64,000 nucleotides of DNA from Asparagopsis taxiformis. Lineage: Eukaryota > Rhodophyta > Florideophyceae > Bonnemaisoniales > Bonnemaisoniaceae. The first letter of the stretch is position 1. Each line of letters starts with the position of its first letter. Below the pieces are notes generated by a model. It searched no databases, had not been told where the DNA came from, and saw only the letters and a program-made list of their open reading frames with translations. The stretch spans positions 1 through 64,000 of the forward strand of contig JALQPE010000837.1 of assembly GCA_030407315.1 (NCBI GenBank), in the 5' to 3' direction. Below, one piece after another: positions 11,576-20,782 of this stretch. The position numbers and the translations under genes are program-made.

Positions 11576-12269
11576 GTATTTTGTGTAGGATGGATGATTC
11601 ACTCATCCTCTCGGAGAGGTAAGTAAGGGAGTTTCTAGGATATCTGTCGTGGTAAGCGTTGCTTTTGAATCTGGCTGTTGGGGTTGATGTTTTGTATGTG
11701 ATGCAGGAGTGGTGAAGCAGGAACGGCAGGACTGAAGGAGAGTGAAGAAGGGATCTAGGAAGATGGGGAATGAAGCTGTGAGGTGTTTCTGGTATGTGTA
11801 TATTTTCGGTCATACGATAGAAGTGAGAGTGGGTTTCAAGTGGTGTAAGATTTTGCTGACCATGTTCGTGTTTGATGTCTTGATGATTTAATGGGCTGGG
11901 GTGGTGTCGAGGAAAGCGGGATGGAATTGGGAAGGAGCGGATTTTTGTAATCTAGGTCGTGAGGGTTCTTGCAGTATGTGCGGATGGTGGTGCATGGCGT
12001 TCGGATGGTAGGGAGAACGCGATAGTGAGGGAGATGGGTGATCGACGATATGCTGACAGGTATTTCATATTCTGGCTGGATAAGTATCTCCTATTCCAAC
12101 CGGGTATTTATTTCCTATTCTGACCAGATATGTATTCCCTATTCTAGAGAGACGTATTGTATACGAGCAGTTTCCTAAATGAGAGAATAAAATACGGTCC
12201 GATATGGGCCTGAATTTACCATCCGCTGTAATTTCTTCCCTCCCGGTTTTCGCTGATATATTGTATACT
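11576..12269 (+). other. Conserved subterminal region of transposon copy A
   Basis: The sequence is nearly identical to 38130-38864 in copy B. It includes a stretch at about 11770-11890 that could encode a 40-residue peptide starting MGNE-VRCFWYVYIFG. In copy A the upstream frame has a stop that copy B lacks. Short AT-rich repeats of about 24 bp (TATTTCCTATTCTGACCAG type) lie at 12058-12150. Copy B has about six of these units and copy A fewer. No functional ORF is certain. Confidence 0.55.
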
Positions 12270-12484
12270 GGATGTCGGGTCCTAGTATTCCGCCAAACGT
12301 ACTAGAGAAAGTGGATGTCGGGTCCTAGTATTCCGCCAAACGTACTAGAGAAAGTGGATGTCGGGTCCTAGTATTCCGCCATATGTACTAGAGAAAGTGG
12401 ATGTCGGGTCCTAGTATTCCGCCATATGTACTAGAGAAAGTGGATGTCGGGCCCTAGTATTCCGCCATATGTACTAGAGAAAGT
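12270..12484 (+). repeat. 43-bp subterminal tandem repeat, 5 units (copy A)
   Basis: Units start at 12270, 12313, 12356, 12399 and 12442, exactly 43 bp apart. Each contains GGATGTCGGGTCCTAGTATT and ACTAGAGAAAGT, with only a few substitutions between units. Their position directly inside the terminus suggests transposase binding sites, as in other large DNA transposons with subterminal repeats. Confidence 0.95.
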
Positions 12485-12616
12485 GGACGTCCGCATCCAA
12501 AAAACTTTTATTTTTTTTGGACGCGGACGTTCATTTGTTCTAGTAAATCTCGGGGCCGACTAGGACCCGTACTAGAGAGACTGGACGTCCGCGTCCACTT
12601 CCGAAAACACAGACGT
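12485..12616 (+). mobile_element. Terminal module of DNA transposon copy A
   Basis: The module contains two GGACGTCCGC-type blocks and ends ACTTCCGAAAACACAGACG. It matches 39037-39169 almost base for base, after which the two copies diverge, so the element boundary is at about 12615/12616. The last 33 bp (12583-12615) also match the reverse complement of 23605-23637 with only two differences. That identifies this as a terminal inverted sequence used by more than one element. Confidence 0.8.
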
Positions 12617-13708
12617 GAAGCGTACGTGCTTAGGTTTTCCAGCACTAATGAAGTTACTGGTGTGCGTTCTCTTGCAATCTTTGCTACATGGAGCTGTGAA
12701 AGGAGACTAGCTGTGTCATAAATACAACAACAGATCTGTAGGACCAGCCAGGGTGGCGATCGCTAAGGGAGTTCTAGAATTGCAGCCGTGTCAGGGCGAG
12801 GTGAACCGTAACGCGCTGGTTGAACTTGCGTTCGCGCGTCGCTCGGTCGCGCTGGCGAACGGGTGGTACAACGGCGGAACGCGTAGGGAACGATCGCAAC
12901 ACGGTATTCGCGGGCCGGCGCAAGCCGTGATCTCAGGGTGAGGTCACCGAGTAAACTCGAGCACGACGCGATCCACACTGGGGTCGTAAATCCCTGGCCT
13001 AGTGGCGTGCGACGCAACGCGCGCTATCGCGGTGCGACGCGGTTCGACGATCGGTTTATGCGCAGCGCGCACGCGAACGTCGGCGATCGTGAGCAACCCG
13101 CACGCAACGTTTCAACGCAATCGGTCCTCGCGATTCGCTAAACGCTTAACTCGTAGCTGCGAAGATGCTGGCTGTTTATTGGTAAGGTGCGAAGCTGAAC
13201 GACCATTAATAGCTAACTACTAAAGGACAGGCTGTCCTACCGTGGCCGGCCGGCGGCCGCTCGCTCGCACGAAAAAAGGGAAATATTTGGGAAAAAGACT
13301 TTCGTCATAAAAAACCCAAAAAAGGGAAATAAAGGGAAATTCGTCGAAATCGCTACACGTGGCGCCGGGTTCGCAACCGCACGCGTTCGCGCAGGTGCAC
13401 CGTGACACGTAATCGGTTCGCCACGCGTACGCTCGCTTACTAACTAACTCAGCGCGAATGCACGCGGACTCAACTCGTCGATATCGCTTCAACCCGCGTT
13501 CGCGCTAGCGGCATAAAGTGCACCACACTCCCCCGACTAACATCACAGCGCGTCCCTGCGCGTCATCTCTTCCTGCGTATCCTTTGCCTTCTCCTTCTCT
13601 CTGTCCACTCTTCTCCTGTCGATCCTCTCTCTCTCTTTCTATCCTTCTTCTCTGCTCGGTCACTCGCATTCGTTGTTTCGCTCGTCGTCGCACGCGGTCG
13701 CTTTCGCC
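12617..13708. other. Spacer: AT-balanced, then GC-rich, then CT-rich leader
   Basis: Up to about 12750 the base composition resembles the flanks. From about 12755 it becomes GC-rich with many CGCG steps, which continues to 23604. A pyrimidine tract (about 13560-13670) precedes the ATG at 13709. It looks like the CT-rich leader before the gene at 49016 and could equally be the polypurine tract of the minus-strand retroelement. I found no LTR boundary. Confidence 0.5.
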
Positions 13709-15133
13709 ATGGCGCAGGACGGTGATACTCTCCCCAGCTGGCTGCGCGCCAGCGTTCCTTCCGGTGAAGAAGCTGCGACGCCGATACGTTCGCCATCGGC
13801 GGCTCCGCGTCCCGCTTCGCCATCTCCTATGAGCCCCGAGAGCCCATTTTATCTGTCAATGGCCCAAGCTTCGTCTGCCAGCGCGCCGGTTGCCGCGTCG
13901 TCAAGTGCGCATAACGCGGATAATGTCGGTGCGTCATCGGGTGTTTTTGCGACAGTGGATGTAACCGCTACACCCGCGGCTGGGAGTCGTGCCAACGTTG
14001 GCGTGCCTCTTCGTTCCGTACCTGCCCCTTCTTCCGTGTCGCTCCCTTCGGCCGCGCAGCGCGTCCCCGTCGCCGCTCCGCGTGCGCGTTACGACGACCC
14101 TTCTGCGTTCCGGTTCCTGCCGCGCGCGATGCCAACTTGGTCCGAATTGAGTCGCGTCCAATATTTTCCTCGGCGTTTCCTATGGACGCGTATCGCCGAT
14201 GTCAACCGCTATGCGGTATTACCTGGCCACAAGAACGCGCAAGCCGTATGGGATGCGCGACGCGAGGCGGCGTGGTGCGACTTGGCTGTACCTTCGAACC
14301 TTCCTTGCGACACTTACTTCCTGGAGGACGCGGCGGATGAGCGGTTGGTGCGTCACTTGGCGCGTCTTCGCACAATGCGCCGCGACGAGTTCGCGCATCT
14401 TGACCCCTGGGCGGCGGCGCCTAGCGCCGGTTTCTTGTTGGACGGCGGCGTCCCCTGGAATGATGTTGAACGGGAGGGAGAAGTTAGTGAGCCTTGGTTT
14501 TTCGACGCGGGGATGCGCTCCGAGGCGCGTCGTGAATTGCGCTTGCGTCGCACGACCGGTTACTTCGTTACGCATCGCGACGTCGAATTTCGCGAGTTCC
14601 CAGAAGATCGCGTGAGTTCCTTCTTCCCGCGCTACGACCCGCGCGACTGGCCTGACGCTCCCGAATCGCTGTCCGTTCCCCTGCCGTGCGTCTTCCATTA
14701 TGCACCATCTGTCCTTCTTGGTCTTGATGTTCCGGTCGAGACGCGTTCCTACTTCTGGGCCGTGGCGCTTAGCGAATGGGTCGTGATGGTGGCCTGCGCC
14801 TGGCTTCATGTCGCGTTCGTCGAGCGTCGTTTCGTTCGCTTGAGCGACCGGCTCATCGCCGGTATCGAGAGCGTTGGCGCTGCGGCGGTCGTTCGTGGCG
14901 GCACCTATTCAGTCGCGCACTTAGAAAGTCTCTTGTCGGAGCATCGCGCGTGTCCATGGGACGAGACGCCTGTCTTCGACGTGGCTCCCGGCGTGGACTT
15001 CAATGAAGGTGGCCAGTGGCTACCGTGGAGCGCGGAACGCGGCGTCGTGGATTGGGCGCATGGCGCTCGGAGTTCACAGGCATACGGAGATCCCTCACTT
15101 GCTATTGAAGTCGCCGCGCAACCCTTCACGTAG
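13709..15133 (+). CDS. Large P/A/S-rich protein gene downstream of the Gypsy pol, antisense
   Basis: ATG 13709 has a good context (GCCATGGCG) and opens a 474-codon ORF. Residues 1 to about 130 are rich in A, S and P. The rest looks globular, with many W, R and F residues (for example RFLPRAMPTWSELSRVQYFP). I recognise no domain. It is followed in another frame by a long coiled coil (15003-16151), so it probably formed the N-terminal part of a longer protein. Codon composition (GC-rich third positions, CG-rich) matches the Gypsy pol on the opposite strand. It may therefore be an extra antisense ORF of that retrotransposon, a layout known from Tat-lineage plant elements; that is inference. It could instead be a plant-transposase-like or gag-like protein. 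Confidence 0.5.
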   Translation: MAQDGDTLPSWLRASVPSGEEAATPIRSPSAAPRPASPSPMSPESPFYLSMAQASSASAPVAASSSAHNADNVGASSGVFATVDVTATPAAGSRANVGVPLRSVPAPSSVSLPSAAQRVPVAAPRARYDDPSAFRFLPRAMPTWSELSRVQYFPRRFLWTRIADVNRYAVLPGHKNAQAVWDARREAAWCDLAVPSNLPCDTYFLEDAADERLVRHLARLRTMRRDEFAHLDPWAAAPSAGFLLDGGVPWNDVEREGEVSEPWFFDAGMRSEARRELRLRRTTGYFVTHRDVEFREFPEDRVSSFFPRYDPRDWPDAPESLSVPLPCVFHYAPSVLLGLDVPVETRSYFWAVALSEWVVMVACAWLHVAFVERRFVRLSDRLIAGIESVGAAAVVRGGTYSVAHLESLLSEHRACPWDETPVFDVAPGVDFNEGGQWLPWSAERGVVDWAHGARSSQAYGDPSLAIEVAAQPFT

Positions 15134-16151
15134 CGCGTTCGCGCATCTAGAAGCGGGCGACGTCGTTACCGTGGATGCTGTCTTGTCGGCGTTGTCTTCT
15201 AACGAGTTGCATGTGATGCGCGCAACGAACTCGCGGGAATATGCGCAGTACCTTGGGATGGCCGCGTTGTTGGCCGTTGAGCGCCGGCGATTCCGCGATG
15301 GGCGCTACTCGTTGTTCTCCGAAGCACCACGGGCTCCTATCGACGTTGCGCAGTTAGACGCGGCGTTGCGTGCGGAGTACGTAAAGGTGTACAACGAGTT
15401 ACAAGAACTGAAGAAAGCCACTCAAGGTCAAGGCGCCGCCAACATGCCTGGCGAAGCGGGTGCAAGTGCGGCGACGGCTAGCGGCGCGGCATCGGGTTCG
15501 GCGGTTGTTGGCGAGGGTGCAGAAGCGCCCACGGCGGTGGCTGGTGACGACGCTGGTGCAGTCGCTGGTTCGTCGGCGGCAGACGGGCTACAAACTCAAC
15601 TTTCTTCGGCCAAGCAGGGTCGAGATGAAGCGTTGTCGCGCGTGACGTCGGTCGCGCAAGCTCGCGACGAGGCTTTGGGGCGACTTAGCGCGGCCACCAG
15701 AGCGCTCGACGAGGCAATCAAGGCGCGCGATGATGCGTCTGAGCCACGTGACGAAGCCGTGTCGGTCCTGCGCGAGACTCGGAAGACGTTGGCGGAATCG
15801 GAGGAGCGCGAAGCCGCGCTAAAACGCAAGGTCGACGAAGACGCTGCGCGTATTGAGCGTATGCACGAAGACATCGGGAAGTTGCAAGGTCGTGCAGCGG
15901 CGTACAGGAAGGAGGCTGAGGGTGATCGGGCGGCGCTAGCGAATCTTCGAACTCGCTGTGACGCTGCGGTGACTGCTCAGCAGACGGCGCAGAGTGTGCT
16001 CGTCGAAGTCGAAGCCAATTTGGAAGCAGAACGGGGGCGGTCGTCAGCTCGTATCGCTGCGGTGCGCGACGAATATCGCGCGCGAGAAAGGGATACCGTG
16101 CTCAAGGTTCAAGACACTATCGAACGCGCGCACCGTTGGGTTCGGCGTTGA
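15003..16151 (+). CDS. Long coiled-coil region, continuation of the antisense gene
   Basis: The upstream 474-codon ORF stops at 15133, and this frame (a +1 shift from it) takes over at about 15060-15130 and stays open to 16151. Residues encoded from 15590 on are dense in heptad-compatible D, E, K, R, A and L (for example EALKRKVDEDAARIERMHE), predicting an extended coiled coil of about 170 residues. An A/G-rich linker precedes it. No enzymatic motif is visible. The joint with the upstream ORF lacks a recognisable recoding signal, so a single-base mutation is the simplest explanation. Confidence 0.5.
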   Translation: MKVASGYRGARNAASWIGRMALGVHRHTEIPHLLLKSPRNPSRSAFAHLEAGDVVTVDAVLSALSSNELHVMRATNSREYAQYLGMAALLAVERRRFRDGRYSLFSEAPRAPIDVAQLDAALRAEYVKVYNELQELKKATQGQGAANMPGEAGASAATASGAASGSAVVGEGAEAPTAVAGDDAGAVAGSSAADGLQTQLSSAKQGRDEALSRVTSVAQARDEALGRLSAATRALDEAIKARDDASEPRDEAVSVLRETRKTLAESEEREAALKRKVDEDAARIERMHEDIGKLQGRAAAYRKEAEGDRAALANLRTRCDAAVTAQQTAQSVLVEVEANLEAERGRSSARIAAVRDEYRARERDTVLKVQDTIERAHRWVRR

Positions 16152-16528
16152 ACGATGTCGTTGGCTTCCTGCAGCGGTCCCCGACTGGGTCCGTGGGCGA
16201 GAAAGAGTCAGCTGGCGAAACGCAGTCCGTGAGCGAGTTGCGCGCAGAAGCGGTACGTGGCGTTGCGGGGAGCGTTGGCTCAGGACGCGGCGGTGCACGG
16301 CCCATGACGCGTTCGCGCGCGGCCGCGGCTTCGACGGGTCGCACAAGTATTCCTCCCCTTCGGATTGGCGTACATGATGGGCGCGTCGTTCGGGTGTTGA
16401 ATCCCGAACGGCGACGCGGTCACCAGGCAGATACGGCTTCGAGCCGCGCTCGTTCGCGCAATACGGCGGGTAGTTCGTCAAGCCGTCACACGCGTCGAGA
16501 CGATGACACGCGCGCACCTCCGTCCTGA
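16136..16528 (+). CDS. Basic C-terminal tail in a third frame
   Basis: This ORF overlaps the end of the coiled-coil frame by 16 bases and lies in the -1 frame to it. It encodes an S/R-rich tail (RSRAAAASTGRTSIPPLR) of about 130 residues ending at 16528. It is plausibly the C-terminus of the same broken protein. Unlike four other overlaps in this window, this one has no canonical slippery heptamer. Confidence 0.35.
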   Translation: MGSALNDVVGFLQRSPTGSVGEKESAGETQSVSELRAEAVRGVAGSVGSGRGGARPMTRSRAAAASTGRTSIPPLRIGVHDGRVVRVLNPERRRGHQADTASSRARSRNTAGSSSSRHTRRDDDTRAPPS

Positions 16529-18370
16529 TTCTTGCTCCGTTCAGTTAGCACGCATTACATTCTCCTTGCCATAAACTCGTCTTGTTGGTATCTACGTGTC
16601 GCCCTTCCCGCCTCTTGGTTCCTCCACTTGGTACACGCGCTGTAGTGTGACGCTGGGGGCCGGCCGGTACGCGGCGTGCCAGATCATGAGGCACGCAAGC
16701 GTCGGTGTGCCTTCGGTAAGGACGCGCGTGTCGTGGCTCAAAGCCGTATGTGCCCGTTGTCCACGTCGCCGTTCGGGGGACAACCGGACGAAGTCGGCCA
16801 TCAACACGTGCCGATATTTCCAGCATGCGTTGGGTTGCGTGTGTTGTGGAGCTTGAGAGGGGGGTGAACGGGGTGAGTTGGGGCGGCCGGTACGCCGGAG
16901 CGCGATCGTCGTAATGCGTTCGCTTCGTCGGTTCGTCGCGCGTGGTTCTCGCCGCCGCGGGTTAATTCCATCGCGCGTTCGCTCGCGGTCGCGTCATCGG
17001 TTCGTTGCTACGCGCCTTCGTTTTTCGCCTTCGCGTCGCCTCGCTTGCTACCTACGTTCGTGTCTCACTATCGCATCCGCTGTTCCATGGCTAGAGCGGG
17101 GCGAAAGGGCCTTATTCGCGGGCTCCCGTGTGGGTCGCCTCTTTCTTTTTGTAGACTAGGCCTCATTCTCCGCGCTTTCGCTGAGGGGGAGATGCGCGCG
17201 TGAATGCCACTATATTCTCGGTGGAGACCGGCGTACGTCCAGGTGACTGCGTCTTTCCACCGAGTTCGAGATGCTCGCTGGAGTCTGCGCGTGTTGTCGT
17301 CCAATCAAATGACGGCAGCGAGGGACGGCTTGTCACGGCGTGGGGGGTCAGTGTGGCGGCGGCGCAATCCAGGTGCCCCTTCGCCAACAATTTTCTCGTG
17401 GGACAATTTTTGCGGGACGGTCAAATTGCTATTCCGCCGGGCCAGACTGCGCACCCAATTTCGGAGCCGCTCCCCTATTTTCGCGCGAAACCCATCGCTG
17501 GTTCCAGCGCATCGCACATCTCCTAGAGTCAGTCAGGGAGTTAGTCGGTGCCGGGCTTGCACGCATTTTCCAGGTTGTGCGCCGACATACGTGAGCGAGA
17601 CTCTCAGTACGTGACATGGCGCGACCTCTGCGTGGCGGTAGGCGGTTATTGAGGGTTGCATAGCGTGGGCGACGAGTAGCTGCAGGGCGAACGAAGAGTA
17701 GTTGCGTGGCGAACGAAGAGCGGTCGAAGCGCGGGCGAGGAGTGATACGTGGTGTCTCCTGGCAGTCTTGGCGCGACTTGCGCAGCGGTTCCCGAACCTC
17801 GCACAGGTGGTCAGCGGGCGGCGCCTAGGGCGTAAGCGAGTGGGTTCGATTCCCACGCATCGACGGCGTTCTGCGCGACGCGTGTTAGCACCAGCAATAC
17901 AAAACGTTCGTTTGTAGGCTCGCACAAGCGTTCAACTTCCCAGTTAGTCTAGCCCAGTGTGGATTGCCTCCGTGCGGATAGCTGACGCGAGTAGTAACGC
18001 GACGCGCAAGCGACGAATCATGTGCGGCCTGTCGGACGAGGTGCGTCAGCGGCTCGCGAGCGGCGTCGCTCCATTGCGTGCGGCGACCGTTCCAAGTCAT
18101 TCAGCGATAGAACGTCAGTTGCGCAGGGCGCGGTGAAACTTCGTCTGACGTCGCGACTGACGTTTTCGTGCGGTGTCACGTTATCGACTGAACCGGTTCG
18201 AGAATACTGGGCGCTGCGGGCACACGAAATAGACGGCAAGGATGATATGTCGGCGCGCTTTTTCGCATACGCGTCGGAGCGAGCCTCATGGTCCTGGCCC
18301 GTTTTCTCCATGAGATCTGCAGGCGTCCTCCTTGGTTCGTATGCCGCTCTTGGCTCGGCGGTTCTGCACG
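16529..18370. other. GC-rich non-coding stretch between the antisense gene and pol
   Basis: Many short GC-rich ORFs occur on both strands, but none has protein-like features. If the Gypsy element carries a 3' LTR adjacent to pol it should lie here, but with no 5' LTR left in the window I cannot identify one by comparison. A tRNA-like promoter sequence occurs at 17774-17866. Confidence 0.4.
17774..17866 (+). other. tRNA-derived or tRNA-like sequence (A and B boxes)
   Basis: TTGCGCAGCGGTT resembles a pol III A box. About 55 bases on, GTGGGTTCGATTCCCAC (centred on 17848) is a perfect TPsiC arm with a 5-bp stem and a B-box match. The sequence following it (GCATCGA) has no complement at the expected 5' position, so no acceptor stem forms. 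I call it a degenerate tRNA or tRNA-derived fragment, not a functional tRNA gene. Confidence 0.4.
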
Positions 18371-18700
18371 TTAGTTGCGTGGCGGGCGATGGCGCGTCCT
18401 CTTGTCCGCTAACCGCGAACTGGAGCGACTGGGTGGCGTCCGGCGCGGTTTGGTGACGCTTGTCGCTTCCGGCGTGCGCTTCTTCGGCGGGGGTCCCCGG
18501 CGGTCGCGTGACGTAGCGCGGTCGGGCTCGGTGTCGCGTCCGGCGGCGCTCGAAGCGGTTCGCTTTAGGTCCTTGCGAAAACGTGCGACAATAGGTGCGG
18601 GTAGTGAGCCCACGGGTTCCCAGGTATCATCGCGCGGCGAATATCCTTTCCAGCGCACTCGGAAAACGGCTTCCCCAGCATCGTCAATGCCTTCGGCCAT
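18371..18700 (-). pseudogene. Chromodomain of the Gypsy integrase C-terminus
   Basis: On the minus strand this frame encodes FRVRWKGYSPRDDTWEP followed by a basic, R/P-rich tail and a stop at 18371. V-R-WKGY-DDTWEP is the chromodomain signature of chromovirus integrases, which directs insertion to chromatin with particular histone marks. It is joined to the integrase ORF by a -1 shift near 18705 (the integrase frame reads GTREFMIEN immediately before). No canonical slippery heptamer is present there, so it is probably a deletion. This places the element among chromodomain Gypsy retrotransposons. Confidence 0.8.
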
Positions 18701-20697
18701 GAGTTTTCAATCATAAATTCGCGCGTTCCGTACCCAGACTCTGGGCTAACTTTGCGCGAAGCTTCGAGGTCGCGTTCGCTGCGTTGCGTAGCGTCGTTAG
18801 CGGCTTCCGTTGCGGTAGCATCTTCCTCGTCGTCTAGCGGGGAAGGCGCGGGCGTCGCAATACGCGGTGCGACACGGATGCGGTCGGAACTAACGAGCTC
18901 GGGCACGCCATCTATTACGATTTCGTAGGTATGGCCGCGACAGCCTATTACAGGGAAAGGGCCGGAGACGGGGTAGTCCAATTTCGACGCACGCGCTCCT
19001 TCGTCTCGCTGCGCTTGAGTCGTCGCTCCCGCGCGGGTATCCAAGTAGACTTGGTCACCCACCTTGATCTCCTTGTTCACTGCGCGTACGCCGCGGTCGA
19101 AATCCCGTTTATACCGCGCTTGCGCCTTCTTCAGCGCGTTTGCTGCGCGCGCGTAGGCGTCCGATAATCGCGCTAGAAATTCCATGCGGAGAAACGGCGT
19201 GCTGCGAATCGTGTCCACTTGTTCCGTTCCCAGCGATACGGGGTAGCGTGTGAGCGTAAGTTCGAACGGCGACGTATTCGTCGAGCGGTGTATCGCGCGG
19301 TTGTAAGCGTACGCTAGCGCGTCTAAATGCTCGTCCCAATCTCTGCGCTCTTCATCTACATAATGGCGCAGCGTCGCGACGATGGTGCGGTTCATGCGCT
19401 CGACTTGTCCGTTCGATTGCGGATGGTACGTCGTTGTGAATATGTTTCGCGTACCCATCAGCGCGCAAGTCTCCTGAAACAGCTTCGAGCGGAATTGCGG
19501 CCCATTGTCCGAAAGTAGCGTGCGCGGCGGTCCATAGACGAACACCCAATCTCGGCAAAATGCCTTCGCAACGGCGAGCGCGGATACGCGTCCGAGCGCG
19601 ATGAGTCGGCAGAGTTTGCTATAGCGGTCTGCGATTACAAGTACGAAGCGGCGTTGGCGCGGAGTCTCGGGCAGCGGCCCAAGGATATCGATAGCGACGT
19701 CTTCGAGCGGGCGCGTCGCGGGGAATAGCTTCAAGGCGTTCGTGTGGCGATATTGCGTAACGCGGTTACGTGCGCACGCGTCGCACTGTCTCACGGTGGT
19801 GTAGACGTCCACGCTCATCATCGGCCAGTAGTACGCGCGTCGGATTGCGTCATACATGCGTCGCGCGCCCGGATGTCCTGCGGTTACCGCGTAATGGTTA
19901 GCTCGCAAAATGCGCCCCTTAATCGCTTCGGGCACGACTATCTGCGTGGCGTCGTCGAGCGGCGCGGTCCTCATAAGTATCCCATCGGGGGACAGGTGAA
20001 AGCGCGACTGCGGCGCGGTTTCGACATCGCGCTTCGCGTTTTGGCAGAATTCGTCCGTCGCTTGCTCGCGAATCCACTCGTCAGTGGACACGGGCGGTTC
20101 GATGCACGACCGAGTTGCCAGTAGGCAGTCCAAACTCGGGTAGTATTCTGCGTAGTCGCATAGTAGCGCGGTATCGGTTCGCGCATAAGCGTCCGCGTGC
20201 GGTTCAACGATATTCGCGGCGTCGAAGCAGGGTATCTCGTCCGGTATTTCCGTCTCGTCGCCGCTTCGCGTGGCCATTCGCGAGAGCGCGTCGGCGATGA
20301 CATGGCGTTTACCCTTTTTATATTCGACGTCGAACTCGAACTCGGCGAGTCGCAATCGCCAGCGCGCCAGCCGTCCTTCCGCAGAGGTCATGTTTAGAAT
20401 CCAGCGCAGCGAATTGTGGTCCGTGCGAACCGTGAACTTCCGTCCTTCTAGATACGCACGTAGTAGTAACACTGCCCATACCACCGCGAGGCATTCGCGT
20501 TCCGTCGTCGAATAATTTCGCTCCGCGTCGTTAAGCGTGCGCGACCAGTATCCGACTGGATGTAATGTGTCTTCGTCCGCGTCTAGCTGTAATAATGCGC
20601 ATCCGATTTGTCCTTGCGACGCGTCGGTATCGAGCACGTATGGGTGTCCCTCGCGCGGTAGGCGAAGAATAGGCGGAGATAGCATCGCTCGTCGCAA
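18565..20697 (-). pseudogene. Gypsy pol part 2: RNase H and integrase
   Basis: The minus-strand ORF opens in the connection region and encodes RNase H (VLDTDASQGQIGCALLQ, TERECLAVVWA, VRTDHNSLRW). The integrase follows: HH-CC zinc finger (YAVTAGHPG ... CDACARN), then the D,D-35-E core (DILGPLPE, LLSDNGPQF, HPQSNGQVERMNR) and a C-terminal GPF-like module (YPVSGPFPVIG). About 710 codons are open. Together with the RT ORF upstream this gives the Gypsy order PR-RT-RH-IN. A -1 shift at its start and another at its end separate it from the neighbouring pol pieces. Confidence 0.9.
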
Positions 20698-20782
20698 TGA
20701 TTCGAACGCGCGCGTTTGCTCTGGCGTCGGCGCGGGTAGGTTATCTCCTTGGTCCTTTTAGCAAACTGCGTAAGCGGCGCCG
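20698..20782 (-). pseudogene. Frameshifted junction between RT and RNase H
   Basis: Between the RT and RNase H ORFs the expected connection sequence (RRKFAFVAAPLTQFAKRT) is present in a third frame spanning about 20750-20810. It is followed by another -1 shift to the frame encoding LPAPTPEQTRAFESLRRA. I found no in-phase slippery heptamer at either shift, so these look like ordinary 1-nt deletions. They show that pol is inactive, or that the assembly has deletion errors. Confidence 0.7.

Noticed and set aside
15003..16151. Recoding at the joints of the antisense coiled-coil gene
   Set aside because: The first joint is +1 and the second has no canonical slippery heptamer in phase, so I treat both as mutations or assembly errors.
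17774..17866. Functional tRNA gene
   Set aside because: The T arm is perfect, but no acceptor stem and no proper anticodon stem can be formed.
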